Below the pieces are notes generated by a model that was not told the origin of the DNA, ran no database searches, and saw nothing but the letters and a program-made list of their open reading frames with translations. From contig OX387604.1 of NCBI GenBank assembly GCA_947568835.1, forward strand, positions 13,359,076 to 13,423,075: a stretch of DNA of 64,000 nucleotides, read 5' to 3'. Made by a program: the position numbers and the translations under genes. Of this stretch, positions 44,134-55,300 are shown in pieces. Source of the stretch: Protonemura montana. Its lineage: Eukaryota > Arthropoda > Insecta > Plecoptera > Nemouridae. Each line of letters begins with the position of its first letter. Positions within the stretch are counted from its first letter, which is position 1.

Positions 44134-46661
44134 TTCCAATAAGCTTAGGTTCTTATCATAAAATTAGTATTCTTAAAATATATTTGTAAATAAAATAGCA
44201 ATACCATGTCTTGCATCAAATGTCAAAGAAAGCCAATTTCTGGCAGGTGTGCTGCAAATGTAAATGGGAAATCCATAATTAATTCAAGCTGTGTTTATTT
44301 ATTTAAAGTCTGAACTTAATTAGTAGACGGTATGATTAGTCTTTTGAGCCCTCTCTAAGCCCTTATTAGATATGATAGTGTAGAAATCAGAGAAAAGGTT
44401 TTCCTGGAAAGGTAGCTGTTTCGTTCAGTGTTATGCCAGTTAAAGCTGTTGTCACAACTTGGCCAGGTCAGAATTTAAGACAAAACTAGTTTTGAAGTGT
44501 GTAACCTAAGATTGAAAAAAGTTGTTACACCAGCCTCTCTGAATGCTTCCTTTCTAGTTTATACATACCCTTTATAGAATTAACCAGCCCTTTGAGATTC
44601 AAATAGCCATGATTCTTAGATTTCACTATTATTTTCTCTGTTTACCTATGTAACCTTAATCTATTAGGTATTCATTTAACATGCGTATTAAAGATATATT
44701 TTTTTTAATGATCCCACTTATAAATAAAGGGTATTTATACTGACTATTTATTTGGACGCTGACAGACATCATGGAAGTTATTTGGAAGTCCTGTTAGCCA
44801 GACAGACTGAGCTTATTTATCAAGAAAATGCTTAAAACTTTATGTGTTTTTTTATCCGTAGTTTAATTGTTACAAACAAAAGGCAACTGGTTTGGAATTC
44901 AGTCAATCAGGCAGATTTCCCTTTGATATTTAATTAATGTGGCTTCACTTATTGCTGTGCTATTTTGTCAACTCCACAATGGCATCATTAAGTATGGATA
45001 ATGTCTTGACATGTTGCCACCTTTTTCTAGTATTATCTTAGTAAAAACCTGGTGATTAAAAGAAACTAAGACAACAAAAGATAATTAAATATGATTTTTG
45101 TGAATAACGTTTATGCCATTTTTAAATATTAGTATTTGAATGGTGATATTTAGATATTTTCCATCAGCCCACATGTCAAATTTTCCTATTTTTAGGATTT
45201 TTTTTCTCTCAATTTAGCTTGGAAGCAATTTTTTTAAATATGTTTGTATCATGTATTTTTGTTTAATGCAACAAAAAAAATAAATCATTTGGGCAATTTG
45301 TTGGTAAAATGTCTGGGCTGGTTGATTCTCAAATCAGTAGAAGAATACCTACTAGCGGTTGATGACTTGAATGTCTTATTCCATCATTAACAACACTGGA
45401 AAATGTGTAGGAGAATTATTGCAAACCACCGTTTTAAAGAATGTTAGTCGGTACATCACTTCTCCAGGGGAGGCACTGAAATTAGCCTAAGCTTTAAGCC
45501 TGAATCCTTACTCAAATAAAAATAAACATACTTTGTGATTCTGGTAATTAATTTTTTGGTGAGAAAATTATCAGCTCTTAATTCCTTACATTTATTACTA
45601 TAGATATTAATTGTTTTGTGGTCATTGAACAATAGGAAGACATTTTTAGAGGTACAAATCCACAACCCCAAGCAAGTCAACCCATTCTTAAAAAAACTTT
45701 GCTGCTCAGTGTGTCAACTGTTTGGAAAGGTTCATCATGTCAACAGCTTTCTTGGTAAGAAAATTATACATCAAAACAGTGGAATAAGGATATTCTGAGC
45801 ATGCAGAAATAAAAAGGAAATATTCTTGTTATTTTATAGGCTAATTTACTACCCTTCAATTGGGCTTGTCGTTGTGAAATATTATGTACCAGCTGGTAAG
45901 GATTTTATATAAGTTGGTAATTAAATTAAAATTAATGTGATTCTTGCTGTGAGTGTTTCTTGTTCAACCCGAGTTTTCTGATCTTGCCCTCACTGTAGTT
46001 GATGGCAAAAATAACTTTTGAGCCACTGAATATCCTTTGGGTAACTTCCTCAGGTATAGGGGTTTTCACGAAATTCCCATGATTTGGTCGCAGATGGCAT
46101 ATTTACATACTACATATTTTATGATTGTCATCAAGGTAATAACAAATTAAACCCCAAGACTTAAATGGCTATGTTTATCTAGGCCTTTTTGGTTAACATC
46201 AGAACTACCAACTAGATGTATTAGCTATTTAGGACACCTCAAAATAAATCTCATGCTAAAAAAGTGGGAACCTTAGCATTTTGTGTGTTGACAATTCATA
46301 TCACTTAATTAGCTTATGCACTTTACCCTACAGGGATGTTTTCTAAGTTTGGTCCTCTCCACTCCCACCCCTTCACATGTTTTTTTTATTAGCTGGTATT
46401 GTCCTTTTGACCACTTCAATTAACACCAAAAAAATCCAAGAAATGGCATTTCTACCAGCATAACCGATACAGAACTGAACAATATAAATGAACAATCTCG
46501 ACTTCATATACTGATCAATATTTACAGGAATTAACAGTAGAGAGTTGCTTACAGTCCAGGCTACAACCAAGGATATTATCTATTATTTACCTGTTTAATC
46601 AAATATAAATTTTAATGCACAACTCGGGTGTAGTTCTAGGACTTCTTGGTAGGCATCTTGA

Positions 46662-46675
46662 CCCCCCCCCCCCCC
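46662..46675. repeat. Poly(C) tract, 14 bases
   Basis: Uninterrupted C run in AT-rich intergenic sequence. Confidence 0.95.
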
Positions 46676-47044
46676 TCTTGATTGACAAAAAAAATGTTTG
46701 TAAAATGTTATGTTAACATATCAGAAATGTTGCATTCTTGGTGTAAAATATTAAGAGGTGCAGAGATATCCAAAATACCATAACTGTATGAAAAAACTCA
46801 CAAGAGGCAAACCAAGAACTTGATTTATTTTTCCTTTCAGCTTCATCCCAAAATTAGAACAACGTGTATTTTATGCAATCATTTTTTCCCACTAGCCTCT
46901 AGAACTGCACTTAGTTGAACTGCTGACCAAAATACTACAATCTGTATGCTGTAAAATATTCGTAATCTCTGGGCACAGAGGAAATATTATTGGTACTGCT
47001 GTAGGCTTACAATCTGGTGAGAGGATGATAAATAGGTTAAAAGT

Positions 47045-47880
47045 GTTTTTTTAGTTTATTTATTGCTGCGGACAGGTACATCGTATCTGTATGAGCTTAA
47101 TAATAATAATGATATGATGATATATAATAGGAAAAATGTAATATGATATAATACTTTGTATGGTAAGATAATTGTATAATAGTAGTATTAAATAATATAA
47201 TTCGGAGTAATAATTAGAAATTAACATCAATGGTATAGGTTGGACCATGGCCAATGAGTAATTACTATAAGTAATCAGTCAATAATAATGGACTGAGTTA
47301 AGTATTTGCATTTTGGTTGGGGGAGTTTGTTATTACAGATAACTAGTCTTCATTGTGGAGGGGCCAGGGGTATGGTGCGTTGTTTAGGCGAGATATCCTC
47401 GAGGTTGTAGAAGGGGTTTTGGATGAGGAAGTTTCGTAGGCAGGAGTCGAAGGCGCTGTATTGGGTGGATTCTTTGATGTGGGTTGGGAGTAGGTTGTAT
47501 ATATTTGTGCATAAGTAAGGGGGACTTTGTTCAAAGAGGGAGGTGAGGTGTGGGACGATGTGAATTTATTTCCTACTTCTGGTTTCATGAGTGTGGGTGG
47601 AGGAGTTGAGGGGGAAGAGGTGGGGATGAGTTCAGACAATGGTGCTAGCTATTTAAATGAGGGTGCAGGTGAGGGTTAAGATTTTGTAAGTGATGAAATG
47701 GGCTTGTATGTCTTTCGACGGCAGATGCCGGCTATGATCCGGACTGCTTTTTTTTCTGGGCAATGAAGGTTCTTTTGGCTTGCAGGGCTGTTCCCCAGAA
47801 GAGGATGTCGTATGAGAGGTGGGAATGGATAAGGAATATCGCTAATGTTACCCAAGTCCATATAAAAACATTGTTTTACA
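47045..47880 (-). mobile_element. LINE 3' end, degenerate
   Basis: Minus strand: QKKAVRIIAGICRRKTYKPI preceded by a YDILFWG-like segment in another frame near 47770-47850. Then a C-terminal run with TYAQIYTTYSQPTSKN-type low-complexity sequence down to about 47343 and an (AAT)n stretch near 47100. The frame shifts show decay. Confidence 0.75.
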
Positions 47881-48697
47881 CAAACATAGTGTGAGGTGTG
47901 TGTGTTTCCATTGTCCTTGACCTTGCAGGTACTCGAAATAAATAAAACATACTCCAAAGTTATTTGATCAACTTTAATGACTTTAGTTCCTTCACCAAAC
48001 AAAGTGAAATCCACCTATCTCTATAGGAGATCCCTTCTGTTCAATGTTATAATCTTCAGGTACAGTTTGTAAAAAAGAAACATCTAGATATTGATACCAG
48101 AAAAAAACCGAAACTTGAATTGAAATAATTTAATTATACAGTTCCTATCACGATTTCAAGGTGTTCTCTTCAGTGTTAATATTTGCATCTACGTTCTTTT
48201 ACACAAAACATTCTTTTTTAAATTAGGTGTAACAATGCATTTAACTCCGATGTTTTGCAAATTTGTTTTTTGTGTTTATCAATGTTCCTGGAGTGCATTA
48301 CATGCAATGATAGTGAAATGATTAAAACCAATTACAGTTCTGGACCCTTTAACAGCCCACTCAAAGAATGTTCAAGACCGAAGAAAGTTAAATTGCCCAC
48401 AGTGTAGGGATAGATACACTGGGGAACTTACTGCTCATTATAGCCTTATAAGTGGAGTCTTGATTTAACAAATCCATCATATACACTGGATAATTCTGCT
48501 CACTCACTTGTTATACCTGGGTAAACATTCTTTACCCTCAAAATGTGTCAACCTGGATTGATCGTTCTCGCCGAGTCATAATAATTTGTATTGGTAATTA
48601 CGCTTTGATTTTCTCGTACATGCCCTGACAAAGCTTAACCGTAGAAAAGGTGGAGTCGGACAACAGTCTTGGCTGAAAGATTGCAAAAGCACTTGGG

Positions 48698-49215
48698 GCT
48701 GATTTTACCAACACCATTTAAATCTTGCCTAATTGACGTTTAAGGGAGGTTTCAGGCCAAAATTAATTTTCCCCGTTTAGCCGACGTTTCGAAAGAGGAT
48801 GTTAAGGTAAATACACAAAATATATGTAAACTTAAATTTGAATTTGTTGATGATTCAGGAAGGCTTTATCCTGCCGAATAAAATAAATTTTATTTAGCAG
48901 CTTAAACTATTTTCTCTCTGCCCTAATCGCTGTTTAATATTTGAACCTCGAAGGATGGGGCTTTCAGTGAACTGCCATTTAGAGGTCAAGGTAAGTATCC
49001 CTATTCATATTTTGATAATATTCTCAAGTCATCACATATTCCTTTTCAAATCTAACATATATTGTTGAAAACCTTTTTTTTTTCATGTGTTCTAATTTTT
49101 TGGTTTGCAATTATTCAAATATCAATGTTTTAAAGCAAATTACTGCGCCAGGTAAAATAACCCCTAAACGGCGTTTTAGAGCGTTTTCAACGGAATTGGT
49201 GAGATTGGCCCTTAG
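48698..49215. mobile_element. MITE-like element with imperfect inverted ends
   Basis: The left end, GGGCTGATTTTACCAACACC with GACGTTTAAGGG, is inverted at the right end (CCCCTAAACGGCG, GAATTGGTGAGATTGGCCC). Arms of about 55 bases, diverged. No coding capacity. Confidence 0.5.
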
Positions 49216-49984
49216 TAGGGAAAAAATAACCTTATAATATTCAAAGTAATTGTTTGCTCATTGTTGGTTAAGTACAACCAAAGGTACAACCATAGAGTTC
49301 ATGTTCAGATGTAGCAGTAAGGTATCTCCAAAATTACCTATTTTAGGGCAGCGGCTTATTGCGAATCGGCAGTCTAAAAAAAAGCTTGTGAATATTTCAA
49401 ACTTTATTGCTCATAGCAAGGCAGATTCTGATACGAAAACTGGTTTACCGTAGCAAGGTCTGGCCCACTAAACTGCGTAACAAGCCATGTTCTCATATAC
49501 TCATCTCCCCACTAGCCAAATATCTCAAATATTCCCAAATATCCAGCCACATTGCCTAACCAACTTCAATGTACAAAAAAAGTATGCCTATGCATAAAAC
49601 AACCCCAGGAAGGGTAAAAACACCCATTTCATACAAGTAGCCTACAAGCTATTTGTGGCTTGACTTTATCGATGTTAGGGCTTATTGCTAGTGATCAGAC
49701 ATTTACACAAATACAAATACCATTAGGAAACTGAGTAAACCCCACAAGATGAAACTTAAAATTACACATCAAGATAAAAAAAAATGTTGAATCTACAAAC
49801 ATCCCCTAAAGAATTATAACTTACCTATGCTCACAGTTTGATCTTATGGGGCAATACCAAAGGACTTACAAAGCTCTACATTACTATTTAACACAAGGTT
49901 TTCGAATGCCAAGTGAAAATCAAAAAAATTTCCTGACATTCCGTAACTTATCCATGTCACTATCTAGGGTGAATGCTGAACAGA

Positions 49985-50240
49985 CTGCAGGGTTTTTGGT
50001 TTTTCTGGTGTTTTTACCAGGGAGCTGAAACCAGCAAGCAAAGGATGGAAAGGAAGCTAGTCTGGAAAAATGTGCAACTGAACCACGATACGAACCCAGG
50101 ACTTCCCAATTGCTGCAGCTCTACCAACTGAGCTATCCGGGCACACAGAATTCAGCTTCGCGGGATGGGATAAAGGATTCCCTCACGGGGGAGGAGGCCA
50201 AGGCAACTCGTATCGACGAGTACTTTGCGAAAAATAGACG
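49985..50240 (-). mobile_element. tRNA-derived SINE (family 2), copy 1 of tandem pair
   Basis: Minus strand: GCCCGGATAGCTCAGTTGGT (A box) about 50148-50129 and GGGTTCGTATCG (B box) near 50087, followed by the tail GGTTTCAGCTCCCTGGTAAA and an ACCAAAAACCCTGCAG end. Confidence 0.8.
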
Positions 50241-50246
50241 GTTGTT

Positions 50247-50400
50247 GGAGGGTTTTTGGTTCTTTCTGGTGTTTCCATTAGGGAGCTGAAACCAGCAAGT
50301 AAAGGATGGAAAAGAAGCTGGACTGGAAAAATATGCAACCGAACCTGGATACGGACGTGGAACCTCCCAATTGCCGGTCGGGTGCTCTACCTGACTGTTT
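50247..50400 (-). mobile_element. tRNA-derived SINE (family 2), copy 2
   Basis: Same order and orientation as the previous copy: GGTAGAGCACCCGACCGGCA, GGAGGTTCCACGTCCG and GGTTTCAGCTCCCTAATGG. The A box is truncated. Confidence 0.75.
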
Positions 50401-50879
50401 TCTGGTAACAAAACAACCTATCAAATCACGTTTGCCTTTTTTTAGACTCCCTAAATGCATGCAACGTAAAAACCAATGTCATTAGTTCAAAATAGCTAAC
50501 CTATCTAACTTTTTCTTTGTAAAATTACTCCGACACAGGTATATTTAGCTAACTAAACAAATTGTTTAATTAGTTATTTATACTCGGGCTTCGCAAACAA
50601 AATTTGAGTTGCATTGTAAAAAGAGCGTAGTGAGATTTTGGGGTGATAAAATGTGAACCCGATCATAGATAAAAGCAAAACAGCCAAAATTCACAAAATT
50701 AAGTTGGATATTTGTTAATAACAAAAGAAAACACATACAGGCTCAAAAACTGTAAAACGTCGAACAGACACACAAAAACACAAGTGAATTTTTTCTGGGG
50801 TAATTAAAATCAGAGATTTCAGACCATTAAGTTTATAGTTTAAGTCTTAGTGCCGGTGTTAAATTTCCTGCTGAGGAAC

Positions 50880-51506
50880 GGGCCGTCAACACGTGGTAAA
50901 GGTAGGTGCTACTAGTTCGCGCTTACAGCCGTCCTTTTTAGCAAACCTCTACAAGTAAATAATTATGACTCAAAATATTGATTCTTGCATTTCAATTGTT
51001 GTGGTAAATGTTAACTGCTATTGCAAAATGACAGGTGTCAACGAGTTGGTGTTTTTAGTTTTCACTTTGCTTGCATGTAACCCCAAAAGACTAGTAATGC
51101 TTCACTCGGAAAAATGTGTTACTCCAAAGTATGTTAGTGCAGTACTATTGTTAAGTGTATAGGTAAAGTGAGAGAGCCAGCGACAATGTTCTGCTGAGCA
51201 AACGAGCCGGCAACGCGTGGTAATGGAATGATATACCCAATGGTTCTTTACAATCCTTTACAATAAAATAACTATGACTCAAAATTTCGATACATGTATT
51301 TCAATTCTAAGGTAAGCATTATTAAAGATTGGCAAACCAGCTGAAAATGCAAGTAATGCACCAGGAAAAACAAAATAAAACTTCTCAACACCTGAAAAGA
51401 CGGTGATTTCACCTATGGGCATTCTCCTTTTTTTGTCTGGAAAGTAGTCTTTTGATGGCCATTTATGTGCAGACGGTTTAACATTAGCGTTATGGGAGTA
51501 CGGTAC
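50880..51506. repeat. Dispersed repeat, copies 2 and 3
   Basis: Two direct copies of the repeat described at 42949: 50880-51000 (5' half, AAATAATTATGACTCAAAAT) and 51215-51506 (full, AAATAACTATGACTCAAAAT to TTTAACATTAGCGTTATGGG). Confidence 0.6.
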
Positions 51507-52384
51507 TATAGTATTATGGAAGTCTTACTTTGAAGCACGAGCATCCCCTAAAAATGGGACCGAACGGTCGATAGCAGAAGGAGACTAGCAGCATTTATTT
51601 GCATACCAATCATATGTTACGGTGGCGTGATATTTTTCATCCCAAAACTGGTACCAAACTTTCAGATGAGCTTTATCCGTCCTATGGTTACGTCCCATGA
51701 CATTTTGGCCAAGATCAAGATATAACCAACGAAGACGCAAAATAACCACCTGGTTGGCGGCCGTTTATCTAATAAGCATTTTTTTTTTTAACTTTAGGGG
51801 AAGTTTGTATGTTGAAGACAGTTTCTTCATTAGATGTGTTCGATGAGTGTGTTCTTTTACCTTGAACCACTCAGAATATAACCGTAACTTAAAATGGGTC
51901 GTTAGTTACAAGCCAAACAGAAGGAGCACTATCACACATTTATGAGCTAAAACTCAATAGGCATCAATGTAAGTTACAATTTTGAAAATAATTGTTTTAA
52001 TCCTTTCTGAATGAATTCATTGGGTGTAGTTCCCTATTCTAAGATTTGAAATTTATCAGGTTATTTTTATGACATTTTTTGTGTGTAGATTTGGTGTGGC
52101 AGACTCATGGGCTCTGTTGGTATCAAAATATTTACCATATCACCCCTATTGAGAATTTTTTTTAGAAAAACCTGAATTCAGATAGAAAATGATAAACCAG
52201 AACGATTGGCTAAATAAAAGGCTCCAACTTCGAAGCTTGAACCATTAGCAACCCTTTGAATCCAGCGTTCCAGCAAAACCAAAATATCTCATGAACCAGA
52301 AAACTTTGTATGCAATTTCATTGGGTCAGAACTGTATCACGTAAAAATTCCTACCCCCAAAGACTTCGCCAGTTTCTCCTCATT

Positions 52385-55300
52385 TTACTCATCCCCATTT
52401 GGTATAGTCCCTTCCAGTGCATCACCTTGTTCTTCCCTTTCCAAATCAATATCATAAAGTTCGTCAGAGTCAGATATTTCGTTGTCAGTTATCGTTTCCG
52501 GCATCGGAACGAGGCCATTCTCATCAGCTTGGTGAAGGATATCACAGATGAGAGGTGACTCAATTCCGAGAATGTATTCACAAGTTCTCGGTTCGAGGAG
52601 GTAAAGCGCTACTGAGCTGGGACTGGCGCTCTTCTCTAAGCATTTCAGTTTCACCTAGAAGAAAGAGTTATTAATAGATAACCAAACCATTGCAACAGCT
52701 ATCAGGATATTTGCACCAAAAATAAAGCCAAAACAATTACGCTTGTGAAAGAGATTTTGTTAACATAGCTGAAGCTTTCACAATTTTACCAAATGCCTCA
52801 AAAATAGTTTAGCAAAATATTGCAACATGTACAGTATTTCCATCACCAAAAAGCTTACATATATCAGTAATTTAATCTGCCTTGCTCGCTCTGATGCCCA
52901 TCACTGTACAGTGATGTCCATCATAATTGTGAACCACTCATCAAAATGTTAAAGCACTGATTATTTTACATAGATGAAATGTCTGTGTTAACTTCATCGG
53001 CATTAAAATTAGTTGTTTTATGATTTCAGCTGTGTTACGAGGGGTTTTTAGCCCTAAAATGGACTTGCCATCATCAGTGAAAGACTTGCAGGGGATGGTA
53101 AAACTTGCTCTGCCTGCTCTTGCCCTGACGATGGCAAGAGTTCTCTGATGAAAGGTCAGGTCATATTTTATGACTAAAAACCCCTCATTAAAGAGCTGTA
53201 ACCATAAAACCACAGCTTTGTATTGTTGAATGCTTTTGATGTGTACCTCTGTTTGGCGAGCTTTGCCGGTTTTATCACAGATGCTTCCCATAGAGTACAA
53301 GTGGGATATACTTTTCCGTATGCCAGGTGGTTTGGGACGCTTGTGTGGGTTTTGCTCCAGCCAGTCCAAATGGTTTTCCTTTATGAACTTGCCCAGATTA
53401 ACAACGTTGCGTTTAGAATCCTTTTCAACATGGTATTGGTCGACGGATTTCCCGTAGCAGAATTCATATTTCCACCAACCAGATCCCTAAATTTGTAAAA
53501 TAAAACTTAATCAGAGATCTTTAAATAGAGGAAAGTTAAGAAAAGGTCCTAATTTACGTTGATAAAAGCATTCCGTTAAAAATAAGTCGGAGTCTCTGCG
53601 CCAATGTTTGAGTGTTTTCGCGAAAATCACTGACAGATAACTTCTATACCAACAAAATTGGTTGCTCCCAGACAGCCATTTCAAGTGTTAAGACATTTAA
53701 TTTTCATTTCAGACTGGTTTAGTTTCAGTTGATCGATATTTATTCATGCTAACCTCAACGATTCATATACATTTTTATCCATATTTTACGTTGTTAACTA
53801 GTCAAATGAACTGTAAAATAAAACGCAAGTACTTAGTAATTACCCCATGAAGACAGTTCTTGCCTGTCAAGAAGTTGACAACCGGGGACACATCTGCGAT
53901 TGCAGCAGGACTTTGATTGGGACGAGATTCCACCTCATCGGCTATTTCCACAGGGTGGAATTCAACGCGTACACGAGTTTCTCCATCCTATGAACAAAAA
54001 AAACCGTGTCTTAAACTTTTAGCTGTCATGGTTTGCAAGCATTATCAATGTCAAAATAAATATGCCGAAGAACACAATAGGGAAATCTCCTTAAGATTAT
54101 TATTTACTTATTATCGTTGTGTTCAAATACGTGTTTAAAATAAAATCTGGCGTTTTTTTTTTTTTTTTACAATCCGATCATAATTTTTATATTTATATTT
54201 GTTTTAAGAATGGCTTAAATATCAATTCTCCTGGTGGGATGAAAACGGGCCGTGACATCAGAAATAGTGTTCTGACGTCATTTTGGGTCTCCTTTGCGTT
54301 CACTACTGTTTCTTGACGTTTTTTGACATCATACTGACGTCAGATATCACTTCATGTCATAAAAAATGACGACCCTCGTTTTCGTACGAGATTGAAACGC
54401 AAACATTTTAAACAGGTATATTTTATTCAAAATTGGATTTAGAAGAAAATAAAAAAATATGTGTTCATTATTTTCTCACAAAAAAAAATCAAAAAATAGT
54501 TTCAAATTTAAAGAGATTTCCCTATTTAAAATTAAAATAAACATTACAATTAAAATTATGGGTTTTAATGATTTTGGTTCAAAATTTAGCATGGTGAGAC
54601 TATAGAGGCTTAGTACGTATCACTACACGCGGTGTAATAATTAAAAGGTATACAAAAATACAACACCAGAGTGGTCATTGGCCTTGCCAAAAATGTATAC
54701 TGTGTACGTTCAAGAACTATGTACTAAAGAAACACGAGCAGAAGTTAAAGTTTTAATGTTTCCTTTCTTCCATATATTACTATATAATATTCTGATCTTC
54801 GGATGAGATCTCCGATCCCCTCAATTATTATTTTTTGAAACCCCTTTCCCCCTTATGAAATTTACTAAAGAATGAAGGCACAATAATAAACCATTTTAGA
54901 GAATGTTGTGTTTGAGTTCTACAAAATTTGAAACATGCTTCAAGCAACCAAATCGTTTTCTTTATGAAACTGTCACAGAAAGTAATGAATAACTTTTGGT
55001 GACAGTTTCTATTCTATCAATATCTGCCTTCTGAGCCAAAGCAAAACTAGAAATATAGAGGGTAAAATACTAAAATCAAGTGCATCTCTGAAGGATGGAA
55101 TAATAACGCAAAGACCCCAAAAAAACATGGTGGCAGGTTCCACAATCTCACTAGCTCTATGTGACTATGGGATAGAGAATCAAATTTTTTCAGAAAGAAT
55201 TTTCTTCTGTTGATAAACAACATTGCCAGAAACTAGAGCAAAAGCTATTTTTCATTTTGGGTCAATTCGAAGGCTTCGAGTTGAAAATGTGGATGGTTAT

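Larger units (their letters stand above)
36649..52384. other. Repeat-rich region without recognised genes
   Basis: Lies downstream of RNF2 and downstream of ERLEC1 (convergent). It holds the elements listed separately: a SINE at 37.4 kb, nested inverted-repeat elements at 38.1-42.6 kb, AT microsatellites near 37830 and 42720-42765, SINEs at 43.5-44.1 kb and 50 kb, a LINE tail at 47 kb and MITE-like repeats. Between 44.2 and 46.6 kb and between 51.6 and 52.3 kb I see nothing coding. Confidence 0.5.
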
